The position numbers were made by a program, and so were the translations under genes. Below are positions 20,772-32,699 of a stretch of 64,000 nucleotides of DNA, one piece after another. The stretch comes from Zoroaster sp. YZ-2022. Lineage: Eukaryota > Echinodermata > Asteroidea > Forcipulatida > Zoroasteridae. A model generated the notes under the pieces. The model was not told where the DNA came from. It worked only from the letters and a program-made list of their open reading frames with translations, and ran no database searches. The stretch covers positions 3,224,001-3,288,000 of the forward strand of contig CM055834.1 of NCBI GenBank assembly GCA_029582265.1, in the 5' to 3' direction. Each line of letters begins with the position of its first letter. The stretch's first letter is position 1.

Positions 20772-22930
20772 ATGAGCGAAGCATTCGGGCGCAAAATAAA
20801 TCCGTACCGGCGAGTGAGAAATTCAAAAGGTATAAAAGGAATACGGCAAAAAGTCGTCATCACAAATAATCCGAGCACGATCGATGAAAACCAACTGTTG
20901 ACGGTTTCCCAAATTTGGGAAAAGACGACGTGATCGTTCCCGGTTCGGCCAGATTGGCTTTTAACATTACTCTAGAATCCGCCGAAGATGACGAGCGAAC
21001 CATCGTACATAATATAGGCAGAGCCATCGTTAAAAAGATTTCCATTAAAACTGAAGGAAATGAAGTGTATTTGTTTAATTTAATTTATTTATTTATTGGT
21101 ATTCAAAGACAAAATTACCAACAGCTGTAGCTGAAAGGGTCACTTTACAATGATAAAAATATTATTACAATATAAAAATACAATCACCCAAACATTAAGG
21201 GACCAAAGAGTTAAAAGTTAAATAGTAAAAAATTTAAAAGGCTTGGATAATAACTAATGAGCAAAACATGCTGGATTAAAATAAAAATTGAGACAATTAC
21301 ATTACCCATTAAAACAAAATTATTACAGGATTTTGACGAGTTGTGGAATGGTTGATTTCCTGTATCTCTCTGTGTTGCATTTAATTAAGTTTAAACCAGA
21401 CATGTTACGTAAGACCCTAGAATTAGTTTCAGATTTAGAAGGTGGAAGCAACTGTCTGTGACGGTTTGATTTCAAAAGTTTAGTTACAAAATTGTGAAGT
21501 AAATGATTTCTTCGTTCAGCCAAAGATGGTAGTTTGATCAAATCAAGAGCTTCATTGTAATTGTATTTCTTTCCAAGTATAATTTGAACAGCTCTTTTTG
21601 GGACAAATTCTATTTTCTTCGACTGGGATTGAGTAATGGCTTTATGCCAAACTGGAGAGACATATTCTAATATGGGCCTTATGTAGGATTTGTAAACAGA
21701 AACCATATCTTGGATGGGAACACCTGATTTTCTCAAAATGCATAGAGTATACAAACGACGAGAAGCTTTAGAAACAATTTCAGAGATATGCAAATTCCAT
21801 TTAAGATCACTTTGAATAATAATTCCTAGAAGTCTAAAATTCGAAACTACATTTAATTGAACACCATTGTGTGTTATCCGTCTCAAAAAGGAAATAGTCA
21901 TTAGATTGCACTTGACAGGTTTCGGAAGAACATCATTTAGTCTACACCATGCCAATCTGAAATATTGTTAAGGTAATTTTGAAGAAAAGGTTGATGATTT
22001 TGATTTTTGCTCACGACGATGCGGATGTGTACAATTGTTTCAAAGACACGTGGTTGACGAAACACCAACTCGAAAATCTAGCGTATCAAGGAATCGAATC
22101 GGATAATATAACTAAATTAAGAGTAGATGCCAGCGACGGTGATGCTACAGCCAACGGAGGAAAAGACAAGGCTGTCGCGGATACTTTTAAAAATAGGTTT
22201 TACGTTCCACTCGACTTTGAACTATTGACCGATCATCAACCGTATTATCAAGCCGATCGGTTGAGTTATGAACTCACGTTTAATAAATATTCCAAAGTCA
22301 TCGTAAGCTCAGACGCCGATAGCAAATATATCATAAGCGGAATTTCTCTAGCATACGAGATTGTTACCAATCCAGAACTCGCCAGAATGAATATAGCGCA
22401 AAGTTGGCGGTATTGTACGATAGAGTCTTGAGACATAGAATATTACCGCTAAACAAGAAAGATCAGACGTGGAATATAAATCTCAATACTCCGGCAAAAA
22501 GCATGAAGGGAACATTGATGCTATTCAAAGAGCCTACTGAAAAGTCTTCTTTAAAATTTTGTAATCCAAAGATTGATAAAATCTCAATTACTATCGAAGG
22601 AGTCCCCAATCACCTTTACGCGCAAGGGATGCGCAGATATCAACACTGGGAAGAAATTCAGAAATATTTCGGAGATTCGAGAGAAGAACACGCCATGGGA
22701 GTAACCAAGGTTCTAGGTCTGTCGGATATGAAGCTCAAAGATTACCTAACAGATAAATACGGCTTGTTTTTAGATTTGAGAAGCAACGACGACAATAAAG
22801 TTCACGGAAGTGGGAGACGAGTAGAAAACGCATCCGAAGGGATTACCATTGAGCTCGAAAAGCAGTCAGAGACTGCTGGCGAATTAAACTGCTACATTTA
22901 CATCATTATGGACGCTCAACTCAATATCGA
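20772..22930 (+). pseudogene. Candidate major structural protein, copy 2, broken and split by a non-LTR insertion
   Basis: Homologue of 15252-16504. The N-terminus starts at ATG 20,772 (MSEAFGRKINPYRRVR). A 4-bp deletion relative to copy 1 near 20,905 shifts the frame. Coding continues (DDVIVPGSARLAFNITLES) to 21,068, where a non-LTR fragment begins. It resumes at 22,014 (DADVYNCFKDTWL, PLDFELLTDHQPYYQ), shifts frame again near 22,395, and continues (LAVLYDRVLRH, IEGVPNHLYAQGMRRYQHW) to IIMDAQLNIENGRF. Copy 2 keeps a segment after ESDNITKL that is shorter in copy 1. Divergence between the copies is large, clearly more than between the Gypsy LTRs in this window. Confidence 0.6.
21069..22013 (-). 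mobile_element. 5'-truncated non-LTR retrotransposon (CR1/Jockey-like) fragment
   Basis: The minus-strand frame 21323-21955 encodes the C-terminal part of a non-LTR reverse transcriptase polyprotein: a thumb-like region with NFRLLGIIIQSDLKWN, then SYIRPILEYVSPVW and KRAVQIILGKKYNYNEAL. The 3' end (left, on the + strand) is a (TAAA)-rich tail. The element interrupts the copy-2 structural gene: sequence homologous to copy 1 stops at 21,068 and resumes at about 22,014. Confidence 0.8.
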
Positions 22931-23100
22931 AAATGGGCGATTTCAAACCCCCCAAAAATCAAGTCAACTTTCCGGCCAAGATTTGAACAATTACTTACTT
23001 GGTAAAATTGCCACTAGCGATTTTGTATTTTGTATTTTGTCCTACTGTCGCTGATGTTAAAAATAGTGTGACAACCCTTCGTCCGGCAAAAAAATATCTT

Positions 23101-23340
23101 ATGGCTGGCTATGAGGGGATCAAAAAGCAAAATTCCTCCACAATTGTTGCCTCCTTAGAGTATGGGGAGTGGCTTAATCTAACCTTTAAACTTTTTAAAT
23201 TGAACAAGAGGGCTGTGACTTGTACTTGGTATCAGTGGCTTAAACAAAATGTTGGGATCCATGAATCGTACGCAAGAAAACTACGTGAACTTGCGAAATA
23301 TTTTAGAAATTACCCCAATTTCCGAACTATACCTGCGTAA
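23101..23340 (+). CDS. DUF3102-like small protein of the virus-like element
   Basis: A 79-residue frame from ATG 23,101; the open frame extends upstream to 22,999. The core EYGEWLNLTFKLF, then WYQWLKQNVGIHESYARKLR and ELAKYFRNYPNF resembles DUF3102/phage-type 'YARKLR' proteins, which are often found in mobile elements and are helical and probably DNA-associated. It lies between the end of cassette copy 2 and the hairpin repeats. The segment just before it (about 23,036) contains a CPTV motif also seen in the ATPase, possibly a relic of a deleted second ATPase. Likely C-terminally truncated, because sense seems to continue after the stop. Confidence 0.5.
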   Translation: MAGYEGIKKQNSSTIVASLEYGEWLNLTFKLFKLNKRAVTCTWYQWLKQNVGIHESYARKLRELAKYFRNYPNFRTIPA

Positions 23341-23459
23341 AAATCAAATACAAGTCATGTTAATGGATAAAGGTATAGCCCAGTATTGGCAAAATCCTCA
23401 CTGATGTATGAAATACTGCGTATAATGACTACTAATTATGAGTATCCACCTTTGCCTCT

Positions 23460-24560
23460 ATCGTTGCTGACTTCATCGAACTATTTTTATCTATGACCCT
23501 TGACCGCTCATGGAGAAGCGGTTCGTCGATTGAACAATAGACTCGCTTCGTCATTGGTGATACTGATTCATCTAGCTATTTTTATCCATGACCCTTGACC
23601 GCTCATGAAGGAGCGGATTTCGTCAAAGGATAATAGCGTCATTGGTGATACAGACTCATCTAGCTATTTTTATCCATAACCTTTGACCGCTCATGGAGGA
23701 GCGGATTTCGTCGGTGAACAATAGACTCGCTTAGTCATTGGTGATACTGACTCATCTAGCTATTTTTATCCACGACCCTTGACCGCTCATGGAGGAGCAG
23801 ATTTCGTCGGTGAACGAATAGCGTCATTGGTGATGATATCGAACTATTTTTATCCACGACCCTTGACCGTTCATGGAGAAGCGGATTTTCATCGTTTGAA
23901 CAATATACTCGCTTCGTCATTGGTGATACTGACTCATCGAGCTATTTTTACCCATGACCCTTGACCGCTCATGGAGGAGCGGATTTTCATCGTTTGAACA
24001 ATACACTCGCTTCGTCATTGGTGATGACATCGAACTATTTTTATCCATGACCCTTGACCGCTCATGGAGGAGCGGCTTTCGTCGATTGAACAATAGACTC
24101 GCTTCGTCATTGGTGATACTGACTCATCTAGCTATTTTTATCCATGACCCTTGACCGCTCATGGAGGAGCGGATTTCGTCAAAGGACAATAGCGTCATTG
24201 GAGATTCACACTCATCTAGCTATTTTTATCCATGACCCTTGACCGCTCATGAAGGAGCGGATTTCGTCAAAGGATAATAGCGTCATTGGTGATACAGACT
24301 CATCTAGCTATTTTTATCCATGAGCTTTGACCGCTCATGGAGGAGCGGATTTCGTTGGTGAACAATAGACTCGCTTCGTCATTGGTGATGACATCGAACT
24401 ATTTTTATCCATGACCCTTGACCGCTCATGGAGGAGCGGATTTCGTCGGTGAACAATAGACTCGCTTCGTCATTGGTGATGACATCGAACTATTTTTATC
24501 CATAACCCTTGACCGCTCATGGAGGAGCGGATTTTCATCGTTTGAATAATAGTTCATATT
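23460..24560 (+). repeat. Tandem repeat, unit about 92 bp, about 12 copies, each with a hairpin
   Basis: Each unit contains CTATTTTTATCCATGACCC, TTGACCGCTCATGGAGGAGC and a variable CGCTTCGTCATTGGTGAT part. CCGCTC and GAGCGG within each unit can pair to a 6-bp stem with a 6-base loop. In places two units alternate (with or without the 'ACTCGCTTCG' part), so it also has a higher-order pattern. Short open frames here are translations of the repeat. Confidence 0.9.
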
Positions 24561-24683
24561 TGAACACTTTCGCCGATGAATAATATTCATTGATATATTT
24601 TATGCGTTACTGAGATATTATTTTTTGCTATGCTTTCAATAAAAGGTTTGTTGCATATTATCTAGAGCTGTTTTTTGTTTTTA

Positions 24684-27600
24684 TTAAAGGTTTGTTTTAT
24701 AATGGCCGTAAGCGAGAGTATGAATTCTGTGTGGCAGTATATACCTCTTTGTATCCAGCGGTGATAAGGATATTTTATTAACGCGTGTCGTGTAAATGTT
24801 ATGATTCTCATTTCTAATAAAATTCATAGAGTGGGAGAGCGTCTTATTTTGAGATAAAACTTGTTTGAAATGCTCGTGCATAATTTTCTTTATCAAAACA
24901 GACTTTTTCATGCCCTTGGCGTTTCTGAAAGATTCCTCATTCGATAAATGCATCGAGTACATTTTTGGTCTTAGACCCACAATTTCAGAGATTGGAATTT
25001 CCGATGTCTCGTCTTTCATTTTACCTATAATATTTTATTCGCGTCGGAATAGAGGAAACGATCTTTAGAATAATTACTAAATTCGTAGAGATGCTCGTTT
25101 TCTGACATGTCCTCGTAAATATCCTCCGTTTGAATATTGAGTAATAAGCTGTCCGTATCCGTGTAAAGTAGATTGCACCCGTCGCCGTACTTTTGTTTTA
25201 AATGATTGTAATAAAACTCGTACATTAAATGTTTAGATAAATCCAGTATGCTCATTCCGACGTATACCGGGCGGTTAAGTGTGAGTTTGAGTTTGTGCAT
25301 ATGAATAGCCGCCAGATCGTGATCAAAAATCTTAGCATTAGCAAAAGATGGCTTCGTGATTAATTTACGGATTTTATCTTCTTCGCGACATCTCACTAGA
25401 TTCACGTTGACTCGATTTCGTAAATTTTCAATCGTTTTTCCAAAGACAGAATTATTCATGAGCTTGAACAAATCTTGTTCAAAATCTGACTCGGCATTTT
25501 TTCTCAAATTTGTATTTAGATCAATGTACGACTTCATCCATGGTTCTTGATTAAATTTTAAACGCGACGAATTTTCTTTAATTTCATACCGAGAGATAAA
25601 TACAGTTTGTTGCGCAAATTGGGAGTTAATTTATTTACTTTGGGAGCTGGTCTGTCTTTCAATAGCCCAAGCTGATAGGGGGACATCCATTCCTTGAGAA
25701 TTTCCAACTTTTCTGGCGCAAGTGGAAATGCGTTGTGAAGATTGTGTAACCGTTTAGGATATTCAAGATCAACTTCTAAAATGTATCCCTTGCTCGATTC
25801 TGGCGAGATTGTTTCAAACCTCGTTGGAAGTATTTCATCTCTCCTTAGCCATTCAAATGGGGTGGGAGATGACAACCTTCACGTGGTCCACCCTGTTTCA
25901 ACTAATGTCATCAAACCGATGTATGCAGCTACTAGCACTCTAAGCTGCTCATCATCATACGAAAGAAGAAGAAGCCATTCAAATTTCCCCGTTGGAAGGT
26001 ATTGACTAATCGCCCAGGTGAGGTATTGGATATAATTCGTAGATTTTGATCGGTCGTAATTTAGGAGGTAGGGATTATTTGCCTTGGCGTATCTCTCGCT
26101 CACCATAGACGTCCCTCCCCTGGTGCCCTTTTCTATAAATAAATGCTTGTCGTATAATCCGTCAACAACTCTAAACGCACGTTTGAATGTTTCAACAGAC
26201 CGTCCCAGCTCAAGCTGGGACCGGTGTAATAATTAGCGGGATCTAACCCGTACTGTTTCGTACAAGTTTTGCGAAAATTTTCAAAGACGTCTGCTAATAA
26301 TAAAGTATCCGAACGCATATAGAGGTCGTGATAATCCCCTAGATTTTTACATTCAAACGTTTTCCAAACTTTCTTAGCGCGCCAATATTGCTCGACCGTA
26401 ATGCCTTCGCCGTTCAGGCCACTATAAAAATCGTCCCTTGGAGGAAGTTTCGTTTCTTCAAAACGTTTAAAGTCGTCCATGTACTCGTAGGGATAAATAC
26501 CCTTTTTTTTAAAAAGCAGCTTAATCTTGTTTGGATCCGGTTCGTACTCTTTAGTGATTAGTAAAGAATCGGGTTTGTTTGATTCAACGAGTTTATCGAG
26601 TGAAGCCAGTAAAAATTGAGCGCTGTCGATAAATCATAGTTGTTTATCGATTGAAAAAGAAATATACTTTTCCATGTTGTTTGCGATACATTCTAGTTTT
26701 TCTTTAATTTGACTTACAGCTTGCATGATGAGATGAGAGTCATAACCTCGCAAATTATGGAATACCACTGGGATAGTCGTTTTGCCCGGTTTTACGCTCA
26801 GTTTTAAATTACAGTAATCATGCGCCGCTCCTCGATATTTTCCAATAATGTGACAATGATCCCGTACTTTCTTGTCGTCTTTGTCAAAATCTATTTCACA
26901 AATCCAACACTTTTTGGACTCTTTATAATGTTTAATATCGTCCATTGTCATAAACATATTTTTAGGGTTTTCAAATATTTCGTTGATGTTTTCTACTTCT
27001 TTTAGTATTGCATCCAAAAAGTGTTTGGAGGCATCTTGCCCCCCTGTATACCTTGGGTGGTTGAGTTTGACCGTCGCATCTAACGACTATATACGCATAC
27101 CCACAAACTACGTGTTCTTGCAAATTTTTAGTATTGGTTTTACTCGCATCGTCGATCTTTTTAATTAACGCTTCAAAGTCTGCGTATATAACGAAAGGAG
27201 CTTTCATCTTTTTACAAAAAATTGTAAAACGTAGTATATTATTTTTACCCTCAACCGGCATCTCGATTTTAACCGCTCTGTCGCCAATTCCCTCACACTC
27301 GGGGATGTGAAGTTGGAGGAGAGCTTCCGTGGTGTAACAGCGTAAACACCTCACGCAAAAGTGTTTATGTTCTTTATGCTTGGTTTGATCGTAAAGTAAA
27401 CGGTTTATATCATTGATCCAAACGTAGTGTGATTTATTTTCTTTGTAGATTAATAATAAATTAATACGGCGCATATTCGCAGGCTGCTCGCTAAGTCGGT
27501 AAACTATGATTGATTTTTCGTAACCGAAAACGTTTATAGCAATCTTGTTTTGTTTCTCTACATTTTTAACTTGATTGATTGGAGTTGGAGCATCGATCCC

Positions 27601-28499
27601 GTCAAAATTTAAACCATCTTCCGATGGATATCTAGAAATTCTATCCACATGATTATCCGCGGGAAAAAGAGCAGAACGCAGCGCCCACCTCAGACAATCA
27701 TCATCTTTGTTTTTTACGTTGATGCATGCTTTTTTGTTACTTGTGTATTTCGGTAGTTCGATATAAAAACTTCCTCTCAAAGGTTGATATCTCGCGATGG
27801 TAATATTCATAGCTACAACACGATCGATGATCCATCCAGAACCGTCGTGCGTCCATTTTTCTAAAGCCTCATGAATTTCCGCAAAGGCTGTGTTTAATTT
27901 ATCTCCAATCTCGTCCGGATCAAGTAAAACGAGCGAGATTTTATTGTGAAGCTTTGGTTCGGCATAAACGGTCGTACCATCTGGTTTCTCTTTATACAAT
28001 AGAATATGCAAGTATATCATAAACTTTATCCCTCCAAATTCTCGCAAGTCGGAGGTTAACTTGTCGGTAATCTTTGACTTGACCGCGTCGAAAAAGGTGT
28101 TTGGATCTTTTTCCTTGCTATGACCGAGCGGTATAGTCATATTTCGCTGTCGCAAATACATTCCGCCATCAATGGGTGGTTCATCAAAGGACAACTCTTC
28201 TTCGGGCTCACGAAACCTTTTAATGGCGGCTATGAAGTCTCTTTTGATATGCCCCCTTCTCCCGCTGAAATGTTCGGGTAGCGGAATATTTTCCGCTTCT
28301 ACCTGTCTTTAAGTTGAGACAATTTTAATTTATTCAATGGCGATGGTCTCTGTTGTCTTTTGGATCTTTTTACCGCGTTATAATAAGCCTTCTTTTTTTC
28401 TTTTTTACTCAATCCACTCTCCAGCTCCACCGATAGTCCATGCTCGTTCGAAAAATTGCACAATTCGTTCAATGTCCACCTCGATAAATATTTTGCCAT
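24684..28499 (-). pseudogene. Family B DNA polymerase (protein-primed, Polinton-type), inactivated
   Basis: Collinear segments over 3.8 kb. A SAP-like N-terminus (28499-28299) is followed by the 5' part with the exonuclease I motif FVIYADFEAL (28194-26971). Next comes an endonuclease-VII-like zinc site (CWICEIDF, VRDHCHIIGKYRG) with exonuclease II HNLRGYDSHLI (27017-26634), then exonuclease III DLYMRSDTLLLADVF (26480-26133). The polymerase core has motif B KLMNNSVFGKT and motif C LLYTDTDSLLL (25537-25025), and the C-terminus is at 25019-24684. Lesions: frameshifts near 28,298, 27,040 (C-run), 26,150, 25,560 and 25,022; an in-frame TGA at about 26,634; a short in-frame loss at motif A, where NYIQYL runs straight into TWAISQYLP so the catalytic Asp segment is missing; and a 126-bp insertion (25,859-25,984). 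Long dead as an enzyme. Confidence 0.85.
25859..25984. repeat. 126-bp insertion in the polymerase gene with 12-bp duplication
   Basis: AGCCATTCAAAT occurs at 25,847-25,858 and again at 25,973-25,984, bounding a segment that breaks the polymerase frame between FEWL and its continuation. The insert contains CATACGAAAGAAGAAGAAG and looks like a short SINE or MITE fragment; its family was not identified. Confidence 0.55.
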
Positions 28500-28600
28500 C
28501 GTGTTTACAATAATACTAGATTTTATTATTTAAATTTCTCACTTTTTTATGAAAGCTTATTTTATTAATTTTAGTATTCATTCTTTTGGCCGGTTAACCT

Positions 28601-28622
28601 TACGCCGCCCATGGGCGGCGTA
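28601..28622. repeat. Perfect 22-bp GC-rich palindrome
   Basis: TACGCCGCCCATGGGCGGCG plus TA reads the same on both strands, in otherwise AT-rich DNA about 100 bp beyond the start of the polymerase gene, close to where the virus-like element should end. Confidence 0.8.
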
Positions 28623-30830
28623 GGGGGGAGGGGTTGTTTTTGGGGTGGTGGTCTAGCCTCCCCAAGTAACATACTACTACTTGTTCATTTTTTTTTTTTT
28701 TTCCAAATTGCAAAGTGGATAATTTGTGACGATAAGAGCTTTCATTTAACATAAAAATCACTTTCTTACGATATTCTTAACCGGAGTTACAGATTTCCAA
28801 AGTTGTAGAGGTCAAACGAAAGGTAAAAAGTTCAACGACCTGTAACTCACAAACCACATGACCAAAAACGCTCAAATTTCAGTTTTGGAGTTTTCTCATA
28901 CAACTAAACAAACCTAGAAAGTAAAAAAAAATTTGTGTGAGATTGACCTCGGAAAGTGTGTGATTTGACGTGGAATGACCCCGTAATTATGTACATTTAT
29001 CAATCATCCTGAGAAATTGTTCCGTCTTGAAGTGTTTTCTCCTTAGGTTTCAGTCGTTTCCTCAAAAACATGAGCATGTAATGTTATGAATTTTTTACAT
29101 GTTAGTTTTAAGATATATTTTATTAAAAACTACATGGTTGATATCAATGTACATGTACGTGCACATTTCCAAATTCCTATGTGTACCTTTAATAGAAGGT
29201 TTCACTACAGTTTCAATACATTATTTATCCATGTCTGGGTATCTGAAGCCCTCATAGTTGCCATTGGGGTCAGGGTACATTGTCCTCGCTTTGTGCATAC
29301 ATAAAGCATGAATAAAGGGGGTCACGGTTGTGTCTCTCTAGAAATCCTCACCACCATCTGATGACTTGTCTGTATGAGATGTGTCCATACTTTCTGTGGA
29401 AATACACATGAACACATTTTGTTAAAATGTACATGTATTTATTACAGAATTTATTAAATGTTTCAAGTGCTTTGTGAGCTTAACATTTTAACTGATATTT
29501 ATCTGTTATGTTGTGAAACACACTATTATGTCCCAGTACAATTGTTATTGGCTATTAAGGCTGAGATTTTCTTACCATCAGAATTTAATGCAGTCAGGTT
29601 GTATGTGCATGCCAACAGTGTTAAACATCGGGTAAATTATCTGCTAAAATGTTGTACATGTACATGCAAGTATGTAGGCCCCTAGTGTTTATCTCTCACA
29701 AAAACACTAAGAGAGTGCACCTTTAAGTTGTCTGGTTTATGTTGATCATTATCTCTGTTCCTCAATCCAGCAATGTTTGGGATAGAATGGTTGTTTCATG
29801 CACAAAATGTAAATGAAATTGCTGAATTAATTTTTTATAAGCTTACCTGACCATGTCACCCTCAATAGCCCTGGCTCCATATTGTAGTTTCTAGGGTTCC
29901 TGTGATTAGGCATCAGATCCATCCCATAACATCCATGCAGCACTACCAGTTGTCAATAAACTCCATTATAACTCAGTTGCCTAAGAACACCGCTTCATTA
30001 CATAAAATACAATAAAACAGTTCAATGTAAATTTGGAGCCAGTTTTTCATTATGAATCAGGGTTTTTTTCACTTGAAGATGAAAAAAAAAAGTCCACAAA
30101 CATTTTTACAAGCATTTTTACAATTATGGATTTGCCAGCCATGTAAATAATTAAAACAGGATTGAGACTAAACACCCGATAAATATTTTAATATCAATCA
30201 AACAATTGTATTTATATTCTCCAGTTTGTCCCATGTTATGAATATGTACCGGTACTGTAAAACATGGGCCGAATTTTGTTTTCATTATGTTGGTACACAA
30301 ACCATACAGCAAACTCAATTATATTACACACTATAGTGGAAATTTAACCTAAAATGTAACAAACAAATTCACAGATATTACACATACCAGTCTGTAGTGT
30401 GGAGGCGATCGTCGTGGGCTGCCGGTGAAGAAACCTTCTAAATTGATGTCGTCGCCGGCCTGTGATCTTGTGCAACTATGCGAGGCCAACGGCTCACCAG
30501 TTCGGTTTGGCTGCACGAACAACATCCATCTTTTCGTCTGATTTTAGATATTATTATCTGACGATCGATGCTGTGTCGCATCGGGAAGAATCATCTGAAT
30601 CAACGTTGGCCACTTTTTCCTCCCAAATAATCTTGGAACTGTCGAATTCTGGCATATTTAATGAGCGAGTATAAACAAAATGGGTCTCACTTTGTAAATA
30701 ACGCGCAGATTTGCCCGCGTGTGTAGTCAGTGGGATCGTCTCCCAACTATGGCGTCACACGGCAGAATCGTGAAAACGGGGCTTTAGAAAAGATACTAAT
30801 TTTAAAGTGTTTTCAGTTTTAAAATTCTAA
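28623..30830. other. Non-coding DNA between the virus-like element and the non-LTR remnants
   Basis: No supported gene. A minus-strand ATG near 30,659 opens a short acidic frame (MPEFDSSKIIWEEK) after a GC-richer stretch (30,400-30,780) that could be a first exon or a transposon 5' end. Evidence is too weak to call it. Confidence 0.4.
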
Positions 30831-30835
30831 AAATG

Positions 30836-31140
30836 CTAAATCATTAAAAAATTTAAATCATTAAATATATAAGCTACCGAAATACAAATTTCACGTTTTA
30901 ACCGGACTTTAAATAATGAAGCCTTAGAACCATAAGTTGAAGCCTGTCTATTACCACAAGTGATAATAGAAGGAGTGAGAGACTGTTTATAGTTGGATTT
31001 TAAGCACGACCAAAATCTTTTGGGGTTTTCTTTCAATTTACTAGACAGTTTTGTGACGTAGGTCTCACTTTTCAATCTACAAAACTGTTTAAAGGAGCGT
31101 CTGGCAGTCCTGAATTCTTCACAGTGAAATTGAGTGTTGT
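30836..31140 (-). mobile_element. Non-LTR retrotransposon fragment
   Basis: The minus-strand frame contains SSKLKENPKRFWSCLKSNYK, the linker just upstream of reverse transcriptase domains in CR1/Jockey-type non-LTR elements. Only this short part remains. Confidence 0.6.
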
Positions 31141-31149
31141 AAGTTTGTG

Positions 31150-32220
31150 AACAATCGTTTTATTGTTAGACTTTGAAAAAGCCTTTGACAAACTTGAGTG
31201 GTCCTTTATTAGAGAAAGTTTGCATTATTTATTGGGCCTGATATTCTCAGATGGTTTCAACATTGTACCACAATGTTATGAGCTGTGTGACATGTTTCGT
31301 CCCTTTTTAATCTTTCTGGAGGAGTTCACTAAGGCTGTACTCTCAGTCCACACTTGTTTATTTTAGCAGCAGAACTAATGGCGATTGCTGTTAGGCATTC
31401 AAAAGTATTTCGGGTATTCATATTGGTGAAAAGGAGTAAAACTTTGGTAGTTTATACGCAGATGATACAACTCTTTTTATAGGTGGATGTGAGAGCTCCA
31501 TTACAACAACTTTTCACCTTTAACATAATTTTATGCTGGCCTCTGGTTTGAAAATTATTTATTCTAAATCCTTAGTCTTGAAGTTGGATTCTTTAGCTTC
31601 AAAAAGTATTTACAGCCACCTAGTAAAATATCGTTTTATGGAATGGAAAATGTGACAAAATTAGTAGAGAAATTATTATAAATGACTACAAATGATTACA
31701 AGAAGGGAGGTCTACACATTTTAAACCTAGAATGTATACAGCAATGTTTAAAAAGTACTTGGGTTAAAAGACTTTTGAATGAGCCAGAGAAACCCATTAA
31801 CTGGAAAATGTGTATGAACATAATTTAACTAACACTAGTTTAATAGGCATGGAGTGGGACCTCAACGTTTCACCTGACGATTTTCTTTTCCATATTCTTA
31901 AAGATAAATTTTGATAGGTATTATTAGAGCATGTTTACATTTCAAATATCAACAACTTTCTGAAAAAGAGTCATACATGTATTTGGTACAATTTAAAAAT
32001 TAATAATAAATGAGTATTTAATAAATCATGGAAAGCAACAGGAATCATGACTCTTTAAAGATACTTGCGAAGCAGATGGGCAATTGTTTGAAAATCATTT
32101 GAAAATTCCAAATCAAAGGCAGGTAATATCAGATGTAATTTTATGACGTATTATGGTCTGCTTACGTCTGCCCCAAAGGCTTGGCATTAGGCTCTAGAAC
32201 AAAATGAATGCAGTGTAATT
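31150..32220 (+). mobile_element. Decayed L1/Tx1-like non-LTR retrotransposon
   Basis: Reverse transcriptase remnants in several frames on the + strand: DFEKAFDKLEWSFI at about 31,168, LYADDTTLFIGG at about 31,452 (the YADD catalytic motif) and GGLHILNLE at about 31,707 with a WVKR motif following. Many stops and indels; no intact frame. Confidence 0.6.
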
Positions 32221-32699
32221 GATTTGATTTTGCCCTTATGCAGTATAGTTATCTTCCAAACTTGTGTATCACACTATATTTCTCTCTGTTTGCCATAAAC
32301 CGGTCAATTGTAAAGACAAATGGATTAAATTATTTGGGTAATGATCAAGATTGAAGAGTAGTGTACGAAAATCCTTTCAGAGTCACATCTGACCCAAAAT
32401 TGCATTCTTTCAATTTCAGTTTATAAACTTGGTTGTTCCTACAAATACCGTTTTACATAAATTTGGAAGGATAAAGTCAGTTGTGTTTCTATTGCCTCTT
32501 TTGGGGGAATATACAAATATTTCAGTATTTTGGAAAGGGTCATCGACTGGTTAGATAGAACTAAATTTCACATAAACTTGAATGTTGCTGAGATCTGTTT
32601 TTGTTATCTAAGTGATCTAGACTTGTGTCTCTGATAATAGTCCTTGCAAAGACATGTATCTTCAACAAAAAATATCAGCTACGTCACAACATTATTATT

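Noticed and set aside
23460..24560. Short open frames such as 23779-23964 and 23954-24154
   Set aside because: They are translations of the tandem repeat.
30553..30663. First exon starting MPEFDSSKIIWEEK on the minus strand
   Set aside because: A single short frame with no partner exon or recognised domain.
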